Assembly (NCBI GenBank): GCA_900539195.1 | Contig: UQBC01000013.1 | Span: 1 to 64,000, forward strand | Length of the DNA: 64,000 nt | From: an uncultured Oscillospiraceae bacterium | GTDB lineage: Bacteria; Bacillota; Clostridia; Oscillospirales; Ruminococcaceae | Direction: 5' to 3' | Shown here: positions 51,601 through 60,422 of the stretch, one piece after another | How positions within the stretch are numbered: the stretch's first letter is position 1 | Layout of the letters: every line of letters starts with the position of its first letter | Notes under the pieces: model-generated | The model's database searches: none | What the model saw: the letters and a program-made list of their open reading frames with translations, nothing else | What the model was told of the DNA's origin: nothing | Program-made: the position numbers and the translations under genes

Positions 51601-52492
51601 AACGGGCAGAAACTCACGGTCGGTAAGCTATTATCTGAACCTTGACGGCACGCCTTTTATAAAGGGCGACAGGACGCTTACCCGACTGTCAGGCTTTATC
51701 GCAGGAGAAAACGCAGACGGCAATTATAATATTTACGGCGAGCGTGCAAAAGTGCTGCTCAGCAATATAAAAATAGAGAAAAGCAAATATACGGATTATT
51801 GGCAAAATGAAATATATATTGAAAAAGCAGGCAACAGTATGTACCTTAGTGATGAAAACGGAGCAAGGGTGTTTGACTTGACAACTCAGAAACTGCTGTT
51901 TGAAGATCCGTACAGAGATGTTTACATGATAGCGGGAAATCTTATTTATTATATAATAAACGACGAGTATACGAATGAAACGGTTTACAGAAATCTTGAC
52001 AACGGCAAAGAGTATCACACTAATATGTATTCAATAGATTTTATCGGCGTTGATTATGAAAAGCCGCAGGAAAGAATAGAATTTCCTTTGAAATATGTAA
52101 AGTGCGGAGAGATCGTATACGGCGGAGCTACCGCTTATGAAACAGGTTATGATTCTATAAGCGTGTATCAGATAGATGAAAACATGGAAGAGAGCCTTGC
52201 GCATACCTATACAGCGGGTGAGGGCGAGTGTATCTTTGACCTTTACGGCGAAAGAGTGACGGAAGTGTACGGACTGAGAAGTAACTATGATGAAGAGAAC
52301 GAAACCGCAACCTGGACGGTTTTCAACGTAAAGAACGATAAAAGCGTAACAGTGGATAATGTAATTGAAATAGAACGCTTGCGTGAAAACAAGATGTCGA
52401 TATCCGCATGGAACGCCGAGCATGAGATAGTAAGATACCGCCTTGGAACAGTCGATATGGTACTTACGGAAGAAAATTCAGGAGAACAGTGA
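48674..52492 (+). CDS. Very large zinc-ribbon / WG-repeat protein, paralogue 1
   Basis: A 1272-residue protein. Residues 1-25 form a zinc ribbon (CPNC...CPFC), followed by a basic linker and one membrane segment at about 38-60. The rest is a string of WG (KWG) repeats (KWGYADKDGQTTLKPQY, GKFGYIKKDGEFVAQPQY, GNVGFVDSRG, KCGYTASG, KIGYINTAG, later KIGFIDKNGDVAIEAKY) separated by more divergent stretches. WG repeats form beta structures used in bacterial protein-protein contacts. Which side of the membrane each end faces is not certain, but the zinc ribbon is likely cytosolic. No catalytic motif. It is followed after one base by a paralogue. Function unknown. Confidence 0.85.
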   Translation: MSKICPNCKREIDENVKFCPFCASFTGGTPQEKKKSPVGAIIGGAVGILTLGAASLAVFVFDVFGMYGDKAETFYGTGDKLFIQSVTPVCIDGKWGYADKDGQTTLKPQYTAAYAFNEDTNDVAPVAVDGKFGYIKKDGEFVAQPQYSFAGSFSDKGLAKIVDENGNVGFVDSRGRKAFDGQMFDYASDMNDSGYAFAYSLLMPEITTGTESGNYNEIIYSLLSSDGKVTELANGTGISALYDDKYIGFRQAESKDETTLDFTREYAVFSADGTQLTDYYDRIVKSGKLLIVCDGIDDDSRLYKAKLLKADTLEQVGGEYLCGADIKAYDNGAVLLKRDDNDFMRGVLIDDNGNEVFASYDGAHIASGFDLSGYACVYEKGKYCGYTASGKQFENNYQFGSFNCGLAPFYDNAKIGYINTAGEKVTDAKFDGASGYYADGYAYVKSGTEYSVIDMSGNTVIGRLSYASDKLMFADTVHSWYDPEDFEGFDGENMFIGEYYFADLVSNIESNKTYDDIYSDMTLVTKDKKIPGGTYRKLNKDYYIDDGYFLVYNISGQNRRIITPDSDCSEYDEIKDEITNASVIDTDGARLVRYSGESNTVAEDIFGNRFILGGSSEKTGMSEYTSCSLTGKEWQNQVMIYDSSLDPVLTVSSRENFGVSEYGDMLYVSSYKSEMQTDLKIKYYALADKNNGHVFMSDNKALTMVGNDFYSVKSSGILSDYYTDYGKKIGKFIYARAYGDRLMCFDYDKYYIYDKYGQLLAEYENKPKISENSGSVVARNADESFTCYDRDFNVILKTKYDIQPLENGYMAYCNARNGKIGFIDKNGDVAIEAKYEFVSAMSPDGYFVTKIRRDFDEIYSEVYARGLIDVMIYDRNGNAVTENMGGMYNAGNSATDGYSPLDFYAGAKYYENTPVIRDNIQYYIAVDRSGKEDRYIDIYGNYHYEEYAVSDIGDSYMCASTIGDTSATLSVLMYDETGRNSRSVSYYLNLDGTPFIKGDRTLTRLSGFIAGENADGNYNIYGERAKVLLSNIKIEKSKYTDYWQNEIYIEKAGNSMYLSDENGARVFDLTTQKLLFEDPYRDVYMIAGNLIYYIINDEYTNETVYRNLDNGKEYHTNMYSIDFIGVDYEKPQERIEFPLKYVKCGEIVYGGATAYETGYDSISVYQIDENMEESLAHTYTAGEGECIFDLYGERVTEVYGLRSNYDEENETATWTVFNVKNDKSVTVDNVIEIERLRENKMSISAWNAEHEIVRYRLGTVDMVLTEENSGEQ

Positions 52493-52493
52493 T

Positions 52494-55400
52494 ATGAGTA
52501 GAACGTGTCCGAAATGTAAACGAGAAATAGACGATAACGTAAAATTCTGCCCGTTCTGTGCGGCGTTTACCGGAGATAAAAACGATCAGAAGAAGAAAAG
52601 CCGCATAGGCGTTATTGTCGGCAGTATTGCGGGAGCGGCTGTGATCTGCAGTGCGGCTGTCGCGGTGTTTGCGTTTGATATTTTCGGAATATTTGAGAAT
52701 GAGTCGGAGACACTTTACGGAAGCGGCGAGAAGCTGTTTAATATGTCGCTGTCGCCTGCGAAGAGCGGGGATAAGTGGGGATATATCGGCGAGGACGGAA
52801 AGTTCGTAATTAGTCCGCAGTTTGACTGTGCATATCCGTTTGACGAAAATGTAAACGGAAATGCCGCAGTAAGTAATGAAAGCGGCTACGGCTTTATAAA
52901 CAACAAGGGCGAGTTTACAGTCGAGCCGCAATTTAAGCTTGCGTCATATTACAGCGACAACGGATTGTCGGTCGTTACCGCCGGGGACGGATATATGCTG
53001 TATGTTGACGCCAAGGGCAGAACGGCATATGATAACAAGCATTTCACATATGCTCACCCCTTTGAAAGCGGAGCGCCGTATACCTTTGCCTATACCGTTA
53101 TGACGCAGGACGCTAACGATGATAAGGGCGAAACCGTCAGCGATATCACAGATGAATATTATCTTCTGTCGACGGACGGAAAGACGGTGACCGTGCTTTC
53201 TGACAGAATGGGCATAGACTGCGTGTTCGGAGAATATTATGTCGGGTTTACAAAGAATGTCAACGAGGGCAGCAACGACTTTACCAAAAGAAGCTATGCT
53301 GTTTTCTCGGCGGACGGTGAGCAGAAGAGCGAATGGTATGACAGGATATTTGTAACGGATGAGTTTGTGCTGATGTGCAAAACGGACAATGAAACACGGA
53401 TATATAAGGCGGCAGTATACGACAGAGAGCTGAATAAGTTAAGCGATGAATATTACTGCGACAGAAACCCTGAATTTGCCGACAGCGGACTTGTGCTGAT
53501 AAAGCGTGACGGAGAGCGCTTCAGGAAAGCGCTCGTGAACAGAAACGGCGGTAAACTTGGCGAGGTTTACGTTGCGGCGGACGGCACGGACGTGATAAGT
53601 GCGTTCGACAGGAGCGGCATTGCCTGCGTATATGAAAAGGGCAAGTACTGCGGATATACGATTGGCGGCAAGGTCTTTGAGTGCGACTATGCGTTTACGG
53701 CTTTCAACAGCGGGCTTGCGCCGTATTATGACAACGGAAAGATCGGATATATAAACGCAGGCGGCGAGGTTGTGATAAATGCGCAGTATGATGCGGCATC
53801 GGAGTTCTATGCGGACGGGTATGCCTATGTGTTTGCAAACGGCGGATATGGCATTATCGATACTACCGGTAAGGCTGTAGCGGAAAATCTCAGCTTTGCT
53901 CCGACAAAGCTTGTAAACAGCGGTATAAACCACGGTTGGTATACGCCGAAAGATTTTGACGGATCTGAGTATTATAAAAATGCAATAAATTACGGCACAT
54001 TGGGTGTAAAGACGGACAGCGGTAATGCCGATTATTTTGACAAGAAATATGTCAATAAGCTTGTATATGCGGCTGACGGAAATGAGGTAAAGGAAAATTC
54101 CGAATTACTGAAAGGCTACGGCGAGTTTGAGGACGGATATGCCATATTGGATAAGAACGGATATTATCTTGTCGACAGCAAGGTAAATGTAATACCGATA
54201 CCGTCGGACGGAACGGATAAGCTGTATACGACAAAAAATGCAGACGAATATTTTTACGGCGTTGTGGGCAGCGGCAGTAAAGCCCCGCTTGCCATGACCG
54301 ATGTCAACAAAAACACGATAACGCTTTCCGACTATGACGGACTGTACAGCGGCAATGACTGCCTGTTCTTAAGCAACAGCAACAGTGAAAACCTGTATCA
54401 CAACCGATACAGAGTGTATAACGGCAAACTATATCAACCGCTGACGATAGAAACAAACAATTATCTCGGATTTTATGAGAACACTGAGCATACAGCTTTG
54501 CTGTCCTGTACATATTACGGCTCTGTTGATATGAATAGCGAGATCCGGCGTGTTATTGACAGCGAAACCGGAGAATGTCTGCTGAGCTATAAGCAGGACG
54601 GCGGTGCGCTCGAATATATGAATGGATATTTTATCTGCATCAGCCGTGACAGCATGTCGGACTACAGTGACGCTGACGGCAATTCATATCTTGAAAAGAG
54701 CGGAAATGAGTATTATACGGTGTACGGAAAAAGAATAGGTACATTTGTTTATGCGTCTGCCTGTGACGATAAGCTTCTGGCTGTAACAGACGACGGAAAA
54801 TTCAGAGTGTACAGCAGATACGGCGAGCTGCTCGGAGAATACAGCTATGCGTGCATGAACGAAAAGTCACAGTATATTGTCGTAGAACGGGACGGAAAGT
54901 ATATCTGTCTTGACCGGAGAATGAACGAGGTGTTTGACAGCGAGTATCCGTTTAATCCGCCTGTAAACGGATATGCGGCTTATGCGGATATCAAAAGCGG
55001 TAAGATAGGATATCTAAATATGACGGGCGAGGTAGTGATACCTGCGTTTACGGAGATCGCGGCTGACTTCTCGGCTGACGGATATGCAAGGGTCGCAGAA
55101 TACAGGACACCGGACGAGTCGGAAGAGGCAGAACGGTTTACCGATGAAGTGCTGATAGACACAAGCGGCAAAACAGCTTATGAAAGCAAAAATACAGCGG
55201 TCGGGGCTAACGGCTTTGTTTATGACGGCGAGTACTTCAAGACTGTATATTCGTTTGCAGAGGGATACGAGTATTTTATAAGCTACTGCAAGGAGAACAA
55301 AGAACAGCTTAAGCTAAACAGCTATAGCGACATACTGCAGTATAGTCATCTGAAAATCGATGGTAGTATTACCGACTATGCGGGTAATGAGCCGTATCAA

Positions 55401-56000
55401 CTTGTGATAATGAATAAGAAGTCACAATATTCCGCCGATATGGACAAAATGTATGACGGAACGCCGGTCTTTTATATTTACCGCTCAAGGACGAATAATG
55501 AAGTGACGAGTTCATATTACGGACTGGACGGAAAAGAGATAACGTTTGACAGATACGGTGACAGCGATATTTTCCTTGACGGATATTTCTGGCAGGAGAT
55601 TCAGGATGAAGAAACAGGCAGGAAAAAGCTGTATATCTATGATACCGACGGCAGTGAAAAGTTCAATGTGACTGCGCCGGAGTATTACCATTATGCCAGC
55701 GCAAAGGAAGACGGCGGGTATGTATTCGCATTCAGATATCGTTATGATCCTGATACGGAGCTTCCGCCCAAGGAGTACAATAATCTTGTTGCAGACGCAT
55801 ATTCTTCTGACGGGAAGCTTATTGCGCAGTGTGAAAACGCTTCGCCTTTTGCTACCGGCGCTGTTGAGGGAAACAAGGACGAGATACGCTTTGTCTGCCG
55901 GACGGAAGATGAAAAGTATGAGGAGAGAATATACTCCGTATCGAAAGGTGAATTTATCAGTACAAAGCAGGTCGAAATAGGCGATTATGTTTATGCATAG
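52494..56000 (+). CDS. Very large zinc-ribbon / WG-repeat protein, paralogue 2
   Basis: An 1168-residue protein with the same layout as the preceding one: zinc ribbon (CPKC...CPFC), KKKSRIGVIV linker, one membrane segment, then WG repeats (KWGYIGEDGKFVISPQF, GYGFINNKGEFTVEPQF, KYCGYTIGGK, KIGYINAGGEVVINAQY, GKIGYLNMTGEVVIPAF). Its start at 52494 has AGGAGAA upstream and lies one base after the previous stop; a longer frame from 52443 overlaps that gene and is unlikely. A 41-base stretch around the zinc ribbon differs from paralogue 1 at only two positions. It clearly arose by tandem duplication. Function unknown. Confidence 0.85.
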   Translation: MSRTCPKCKREIDDNVKFCPFCAAFTGDKNDQKKKSRIGVIVGSIAGAAVICSAAVAVFAFDIFGIFENESETLYGSGEKLFNMSLSPAKSGDKWGYIGEDGKFVISPQFDCAYPFDENVNGNAAVSNESGYGFINNKGEFTVEPQFKLASYYSDNGLSVVTAGDGYMLYVDAKGRTAYDNKHFTYAHPFESGAPYTFAYTVMTQDANDDKGETVSDITDEYYLLSTDGKTVTVLSDRMGIDCVFGEYYVGFTKNVNEGSNDFTKRSYAVFSADGEQKSEWYDRIFVTDEFVLMCKTDNETRIYKAAVYDRELNKLSDEYYCDRNPEFADSGLVLIKRDGERFRKALVNRNGGKLGEVYVAADGTDVISAFDRSGIACVYEKGKYCGYTIGGKVFECDYAFTAFNSGLAPYYDNGKIGYINAGGEVVINAQYDAASEFYADGYAYVFANGGYGIIDTTGKAVAENLSFAPTKLVNSGINHGWYTPKDFDGSEYYKNAINYGTLGVKTDSGNADYFDKKYVNKLVYAADGNEVKENSELLKGYGEFEDGYAILDKNGYYLVDSKVNVIPIPSDGTDKLYTTKNADEYFYGVVGSGSKAPLAMTDVNKNTITLSDYDGLYSGNDCLFLSNSNSENLYHNRYRVYNGKLYQPLTIETNNYLGFYENTEHTALLSCTYYGSVDMNSEIRRVIDSETGECLLSYKQDGGALEYMNGYFICISRDSMSDYSDADGNSYLEKSGNEYYTVYGKRIGTFVYASACDDKLLAVTDDGKFRVYSRYGELLGEYSYACMNEKSQYIVVERDGKYICLDRRMNEVFDSEYPFNPPVNGYAAYADIKSGKIGYLNMTGEVVIPAFTEIAADFSADGYARVAEYRTPDESEEAERFTDEVLIDTSGKTAYESKNTAVGANGFVYDGEYFKTVYSFAEGYEYFISYCKENKEQLKLNSYSDILQYSHLKIDGSITDYAGNEPYQLVIMNKKSQYSADMDKMYDGTPVFYIYRSRTNNEVTSSYYGLDGKEITFDRYGDSDIFLDGYFWQEIQDEETGRKKLYIYDTDGSEKFNVTAPEYYHYASAKEDGGYVFAFRYRYDPDTELPPKEYNNLVADAYSSDGKLIAQCENASPFATGAVEGNKDEIRFVCRTEDEKYEERIYSVSKGEFISTKQVEIGDYVYA

Positions 56001-56226
56001 AAATGAGCGGCGACTGATTTGAAATTGCATACTATGCGATGAAAACCGCTCGCCGGATATAGGCGTTGTGATACGCTTAAAATAGTTAAGTATTATCCGT
56101 GGGCGATATACATTTGTGGTTATGACAGTGATGTGCGCTGTATGCGCGGACAGAAAACAAAGAGGTGATACGGTAAATTTATTCCGGCGGTAAAGCAAAT
56201 AAAATGCGATTTTAACATAAAAACGC
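56001..56226. other. Intergenic stretch after the WG-repeat genes
   Basis: No supported gene. A loose inverted repeat (GAGCGGCGA around 56005 and CCGCTCGCCG around 56046) may act as a terminator for the WG pair, though it lacks a T-tract. Confidence 0.35.
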
Positions 56227-56255
56227 TTGACAAAGGGAAAATTTGATTGTATAAT
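56227..56255 (+). promoter_or_regulatory. Promoter of the T-box-ileS unit
   Basis: TTGACA (56227-56232), a 17-base spacer and TATAAT (56250-56255): full consensus. Confidence 0.85.
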
Positions 56256-56264
56256 CAATGTGTA

Positions 56265-56526
56265 TGATATTTAAAGGCTGTGACGAGGACAGTAGTGCGG
56301 ATATAAAGCCAAAGCGAGCCGACGATGGTGAGAGGTCGGTGCAGAGTTACCGTATGAATATCACCTCCAAGCTGCCCGCCGAAATTGCCGTTTAAGGCGA
56401 GAGTAGAACGGGACGTTTTTCCAACGTTAAAAGGAACGCATTTGACGGAATGACGAAACGGTGGTTATAAAGACTGTTATGAAATTATAGTCCTTATCCT
56501 TTTCGGAGGATAAGGACTTTTTTATT
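56265..56526 (+). promoter_or_regulatory. T-box riboswitch, specifier ATC (isoleucine)
   Basis: GACGAGGACAGTAG (about 56282-56295) is the classic T-box start. Specifier ATC lies at 56360-56362 in GAATATCACCTCC, followed by A. A GGTGGTT core at about 56460-56466 contains TGGT for pairing to the ACCA end. The terminator stem AGTCCTTATCC / GGATAAGGACT (about 56489-56517) with a T-run precedes ileS. Uncharged tRNA(Ile) should raise ileS expression. Confidence 0.85.
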
Positions 56527-56651
56527 TTCCGCAAACGCAAAGAATAAATAATATGCAATGGGCAGACCTTCGCCCCAAACCCCATATAGCTTTTGGTTTT
56601 TGCTGAAGAGATCTATATGGCAGGGTAAATTGCAAAACAGGAGGAGAAAAG

Positions 56652-59600
56652 ATGTCACTTTACGAAAAAGTACCGACCTCGGTAAATTTTGTCGAGAGAG
56701 AAAAGCAGACAGAGAAGTTCTGGCACGACAACGACATATTCCGCAAGAGTATGGAGCAGAGAAAGGGCGACAAGACCTACACATTCTATGACGGTCCGCC
56801 TACGGCTAACGGTAAGCCGCATATCGGTCACGTTCTTACCCGTGTTATCAAGGATATGATTCCGAGATACCGCACAATGAAGGGTTATGACGTTCCCCGT
56901 AAGGCAGGCTGGGACACACACGGACTGCCTGTTGAGCTTGAAGTTGAGAAGATGCTCGGCCTTGACGGCAAGGATCAGATTGAAAAGTACGGACTTGACC
57001 CGTTCATAACAAAGTGTAAGGAAAGCGTATGGAAGTACAAGGGTATGTGGGAGAATTTCTCACGCACTGTCGGCTTCTGGGCTGATATGGACGATCCGTA
57101 TGTAACATACGACAACAACTTCATCGAGTCCGAGTGGTGGGCATTAAAGCAGATATGGGAAAAGGGTCTTTTATACAAGGGCTTCAAGATAGTTCCCTAC
57201 TGCCCCCGTTGCGGAACTCCGCTTTCAAGCCACGAGGTGGCTCAGGGCTATAAGGACGTTAAGGAACGTTCTGCGGTCGTACGCTTCAAGGTAAAGGACG
57301 AGGACGCTTATATCCTCGCATGGACGACAACTCCCTGGACGCTTCCCTCAAACGTTGCACTCTGCGTAAACCCCGATGAAACATATGTAAAGGTAAAGAC
57401 GGCTGACGGTTACACATATTATCTTGCAGAGGCTCTGTGCGATAAAATTCTCGGCGGCGACAAGCCCACAGCCCCCTATGAGGTAGTTGAAAAGTATATC
57501 GGTAAGGATCTTGAGGGCAAGGAATACGAGCCTTTATTCGACTGTGCCGTTGAGATATGTGAAAAGCAGCACAAGAAGGGCTATTATGTAGTATGTGACA
57601 ACTATGTAACGCTGACAGACGGTACAGGTGTCGTTCATATCGCTCCCGCATTCGGTGAAGATGACGCTAAGGTCGGCAGAAAGTATGACCTGCCTTTCGT
57701 ACAGCTTGTTGACGGCAAAGGCAATATGACCGCCGAAACACCTTACGCAGGCGTATTCGTAAAAAAAGCCGATCCTATGGTGCTTAAGGATCTTGATGAA
57801 AAGGGCTTGCTGTTTGATGCACCCAAGTTTGAGCATAGCTATCCGCACTGCTGGAGATGCGACACTCCTCTGCTGTACTATGCAAGAGAATCATGGTTCA
57901 TCAAGATGACTGCTGTCAAGGACGACCTTATCAGAAACAACGAAACGATAAACTGGATACCCGAAAGCGTCGGCAAGAACCGTTTCGGCGACTGGCTCGA
58001 AAACGTTCAGGACTGGGGTCTTTCAAGAAACAGATACTGGGGTACTCCTCTTAATATATGGGAGTGCGAGTGCGGTCACAAGCACGCTATAGGCAGTATC
58101 GAAGAGCTTAAGTCAATGTCTGACAACTGCCCCGACGATATAGAGCTTCACCGTCCTTATATTGATGCGGTTACGATAAAATGCCCGCACTGCGGCAAGC
58201 AGATGAAGCGTGTTCCCGAGGTTATCGACTGCTGGTTCGACAGCGGTTCTATGCCCTTCGCACAGCATCACTATCCCTTTGAGAATAAGGAAAAGTTTGA
58301 ACAGCAGTTCCCCGCTGACTTTATCTCCGAGGCAGTTGACCAGACAAGAGGCTGGTTCTACTCACTGCTCGCTATCTCAACGCTTTTATTCAACAAGGCT
58401 CCTTACAAGAACGTTATAGTTCTCGGTCTTGTACTCGATAAAGACGGTCAGAAGATGTCAAAGTCAAAGGGCAACGCAGTAGACCCGTTCGAGTCACTGG
58501 CTGAACACGGCGCAGACGCTATACGCTGGTACTTCTATACAAACTCTGCTCCGTGGCTTCCCAACAGATTCCACGCAAAAGCAGTAAACGAGGGTCAGAG
58601 AAAGTACATCTCTACTCTGTGGAACACCTACGCATTCTACGTTCTGTACGCTAATATAGACAATTTCGACGCTACTAAGTACACGCTTGACGTTGACAAG
58701 CTCAGCGTTATGGACAAGTGGCTGTTATCAAGACTTAACACAGTTGTAGGTGCGGTTGACGATAACCTTGCAAACTACCGGATCCCCGAAGCCGCAAGAG
58801 CATTACAGGATTTCGTAGACGAGATGAGTAACTGGTATGTCCGCCGCAGCAGAGAGCGCTTCTGGTCAAAGGAACTTACACAGGATAAGATAAACGCATA
58901 TATGACGCTGTACACAGCGCTTGTAACCATTGCAAAGACATCTGCTCCGATGACTCCTTTCGTATGCGACGATATTTACAGAAACCTTGTCTGCTCGCTT
59001 GACAAGAACGCACCCGTAAGCGTACATCTTTGCGACTTCCCCACAGTAGATGAAAAGCTTATCGACAAGCATCTTGAGGAAGAAATGGACACAGTTCTGA
59101 CCGTTGTAACGCTCGGACGTGCCGCAAGAAATGCCGCTAACATCAAGAACAGACAGCCTATATCAAAGATAATGGTAAAGGGCGACAAGACGCTTGAGCC
59201 TATGTATGCGGATATCGTAAAGGACGAGCTTAACATCAAGGAAATCAGCTTTATAGATAACACTGACCACTTCACAAGCTACACCTTCAAGCCCCAGCTT
59301 AAGACGCTCGGCGCTCGTTTCGGCAAGCAGATAGGCGAGGTCAGAACAAAGCTTGCTGAGGTTGACGGTCAGAAGGCTATGAACGAGATCCGTGAAACGG
59401 GCGCTATGACGCTTACGCTTTCAACAGGCGATGTTCAGATTGCAAAGGATGACCTGCTTATAGACGAGCATCAGAAGGAAGGCTATGCGGTAGTGACCGA
59501 CAGAGGCTACACGGTAGTTCTCGATACAACTCTTACACCCGAGCTTATCGAAGAAGGTAATGTAAGAGAGATTGTAAGCAAGATTCAGACGATGCGTAAG

Positions 59601-59801
59601 GACGCAGGCTTTGAGGTTATGGATCATATCGTTATCTACTGCGACGGTAGTGACAAGGTAGCCGAGATACTGACACGCAACAAGGACAGCATCTCAGAGG
59701 ATACTCTTGCTGACGATATAGTAACCGGCAAAACTGACGGATTTACAAAGGAACAGGATATAAACGGTGAGAACGTAACTTTCGGTGTAAAGAAAGTATG
59801 A
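56652..59801 (+). CDS. ileS: Isoleucyl-tRNA synthetase, eukaryote-like (type 2)
   Basis: A 1049-residue class I synthetase. HIGH is in GPPTANGKPHIGHVLTR and KMSKS in GQKMSKSKGN. WWALKQIWEKGLLYKGFKIVPYCPRCGT and the long C-terminal region without a bacterial zinc finger mark the eukaryote-like class (IleS2), known for natural mupirocin tolerance in some bacteria. The editing domain (TTTPWTLPSN) is intact. GGAGGAG is ideally placed before the ATG. It is expressed from the T-box leader and overlaps the next gene by four bases. Confidence 0.95.
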   Translation: MSLYEKVPTSVNFVEREKQTEKFWHDNDIFRKSMEQRKGDKTYTFYDGPPTANGKPHIGHVLTRVIKDMIPRYRTMKGYDVPRKAGWDTHGLPVELEVEKMLGLDGKDQIEKYGLDPFITKCKESVWKYKGMWENFSRTVGFWADMDDPYVTYDNNFIESEWWALKQIWEKGLLYKGFKIVPYCPRCGTPLSSHEVAQGYKDVKERSAVVRFKVKDEDAYILAWTTTPWTLPSNVALCVNPDETYVKVKTADGYTYYLAEALCDKILGGDKPTAPYEVVEKYIGKDLEGKEYEPLFDCAVEICEKQHKKGYYVVCDNYVTLTDGTGVVHIAPAFGEDDAKVGRKYDLPFVQLVDGKGNMTAETPYAGVFVKKADPMVLKDLDEKGLLFDAPKFEHSYPHCWRCDTPLLYYARESWFIKMTAVKDDLIRNNETINWIPESVGKNRFGDWLENVQDWGLSRNRYWGTPLNIWECECGHKHAIGSIEELKSMSDNCPDDIELHRPYIDAVTIKCPHCGKQMKRVPEVIDCWFDSGSMPFAQHHYPFENKEKFEQQFPADFISEAVDQTRGWFYSLLAISTLLFNKAPYKNVIVLGLVLDKDGQKMSKSKGNAVDPFESLAEHGADAIRWYFYTNSAPWLPNRFHAKAVNEGQRKYISTLWNTYAFYVLYANIDNFDATKYTLDVDKLSVMDKWLLSRLNTVVGAVDDNLANYRIPEAARALQDFVDEMSNWYVRRSRERFWSKELTQDKINAYMTLYTALVTIAKTSAPMTPFVCDDIYRNLVCSLDKNAPVSVHLCDFPTVDEKLIDKHLEEEMDTVLTVVTLGRAARNAANIKNRQPISKIMVKGDKTLEPMYADIVKDELNIKEISFIDNTDHFTSYTFKPQLKTLGARFGKQIGEVRTKLAEVDGQKAMNEIRETGAMTLTLSTGDVQIAKDDLLIDEHQKEGYAVVTDRGYTVVLDTTLTPELIEEGNVREIVSKIQTMRKDAGFEVMDHIVIYCDGSDKVAEILTRNKDSISEDTLADDIVTGKTDGFTKEQDINGENVTFGVKKV

Positions 59802-60421
59802 GTTTCAAGCAGACACTGACAAATCTTTTCGGACATAATGCCGTTAAAAAGGCGCTCATATGGGTGCTGGTCGTGGCTGTTGCGGTTATAGTCGTGGTTA
59901 CGCAGTTTGCTTTTCCCGTAAAAGCGCAATATGCGTACACACGGCTGTACAGCTACAGCGGACAGAGCTTTGACAATATGATAAAAAACGTATACGATAA
60001 GCTGAAGGACGGCACTCACCTTGACAGTGGGTCTACAAGCAAGCTGCTCAGCGACACGGATTTTGATATGACAAAGCCCGGGAACTATCTGCGGTTTGAA
60101 ATGGTGTTTGATTTTACGAACATAGGTATGTACAAGATAAGCAATATACAGTTTTCGATTGACGATATACCGTATGACAAGCAGGCTTTTGTACTTAAAG
60201 AAACCAATGTTGCGTCAATCGACCGTTTCAACAGCAGTAAGGTTTCGCTCGTGTTCGTTATAGACAGATCGGAACTTACCGACGAAGAGATAACAAAGGC
60301 TGTAAGCTCGCTTAAAATCAGCTATAAGTTTGACAGACCTGAACTTTTTTCGTCCGGCGGGGAGATTACACTGCCTGAAACAGTAATACTGCCGTTTGAC
60401 GATGTTACAACAGGTGAATAA
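59798..60421 (+). CDS. Membrane-anchored protein of unknown function
   Basis: A 207-residue protein with a basic start, one membrane segment (about residues 17-37, KKALIWVLVVAVAVIVVV) and an exposed domain of about 170 residues rich in polar and charged residues (SFDNMIKNVYDKLKDGT...). The start overlaps the ileS stop (ATGA), so it is in the ileS operon. No family recognised. It has no visible catalytic residues. The next gene begins one base after its stop. Confidence 0.7.
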   Translation: MSFKQTLTNLFGHNAVKKALIWVLVVAVAVIVVVTQFAFPVKAQYAYTRLYSYSGQSFDNMIKNVYDKLKDGTHLDSGSTSKLLSDTDFDMTKPGNYLRFEMVFDFTNIGMYKISNIQFSIDDIPYDKQAFVLKETNVASIDRFNSSKVSLVFVIDRSELTDEEITKAVSSLKISYKFDRPELFSSGGEITLPETVILPFDDVTTGE

Positions 60422-60422
60422 A

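Noticed and set aside
55512..56258. A 248-codon minus-strand frame
   Set aside because: It is antisense to the second WG-repeat gene and covers the ileS promoter; no ribosome site.
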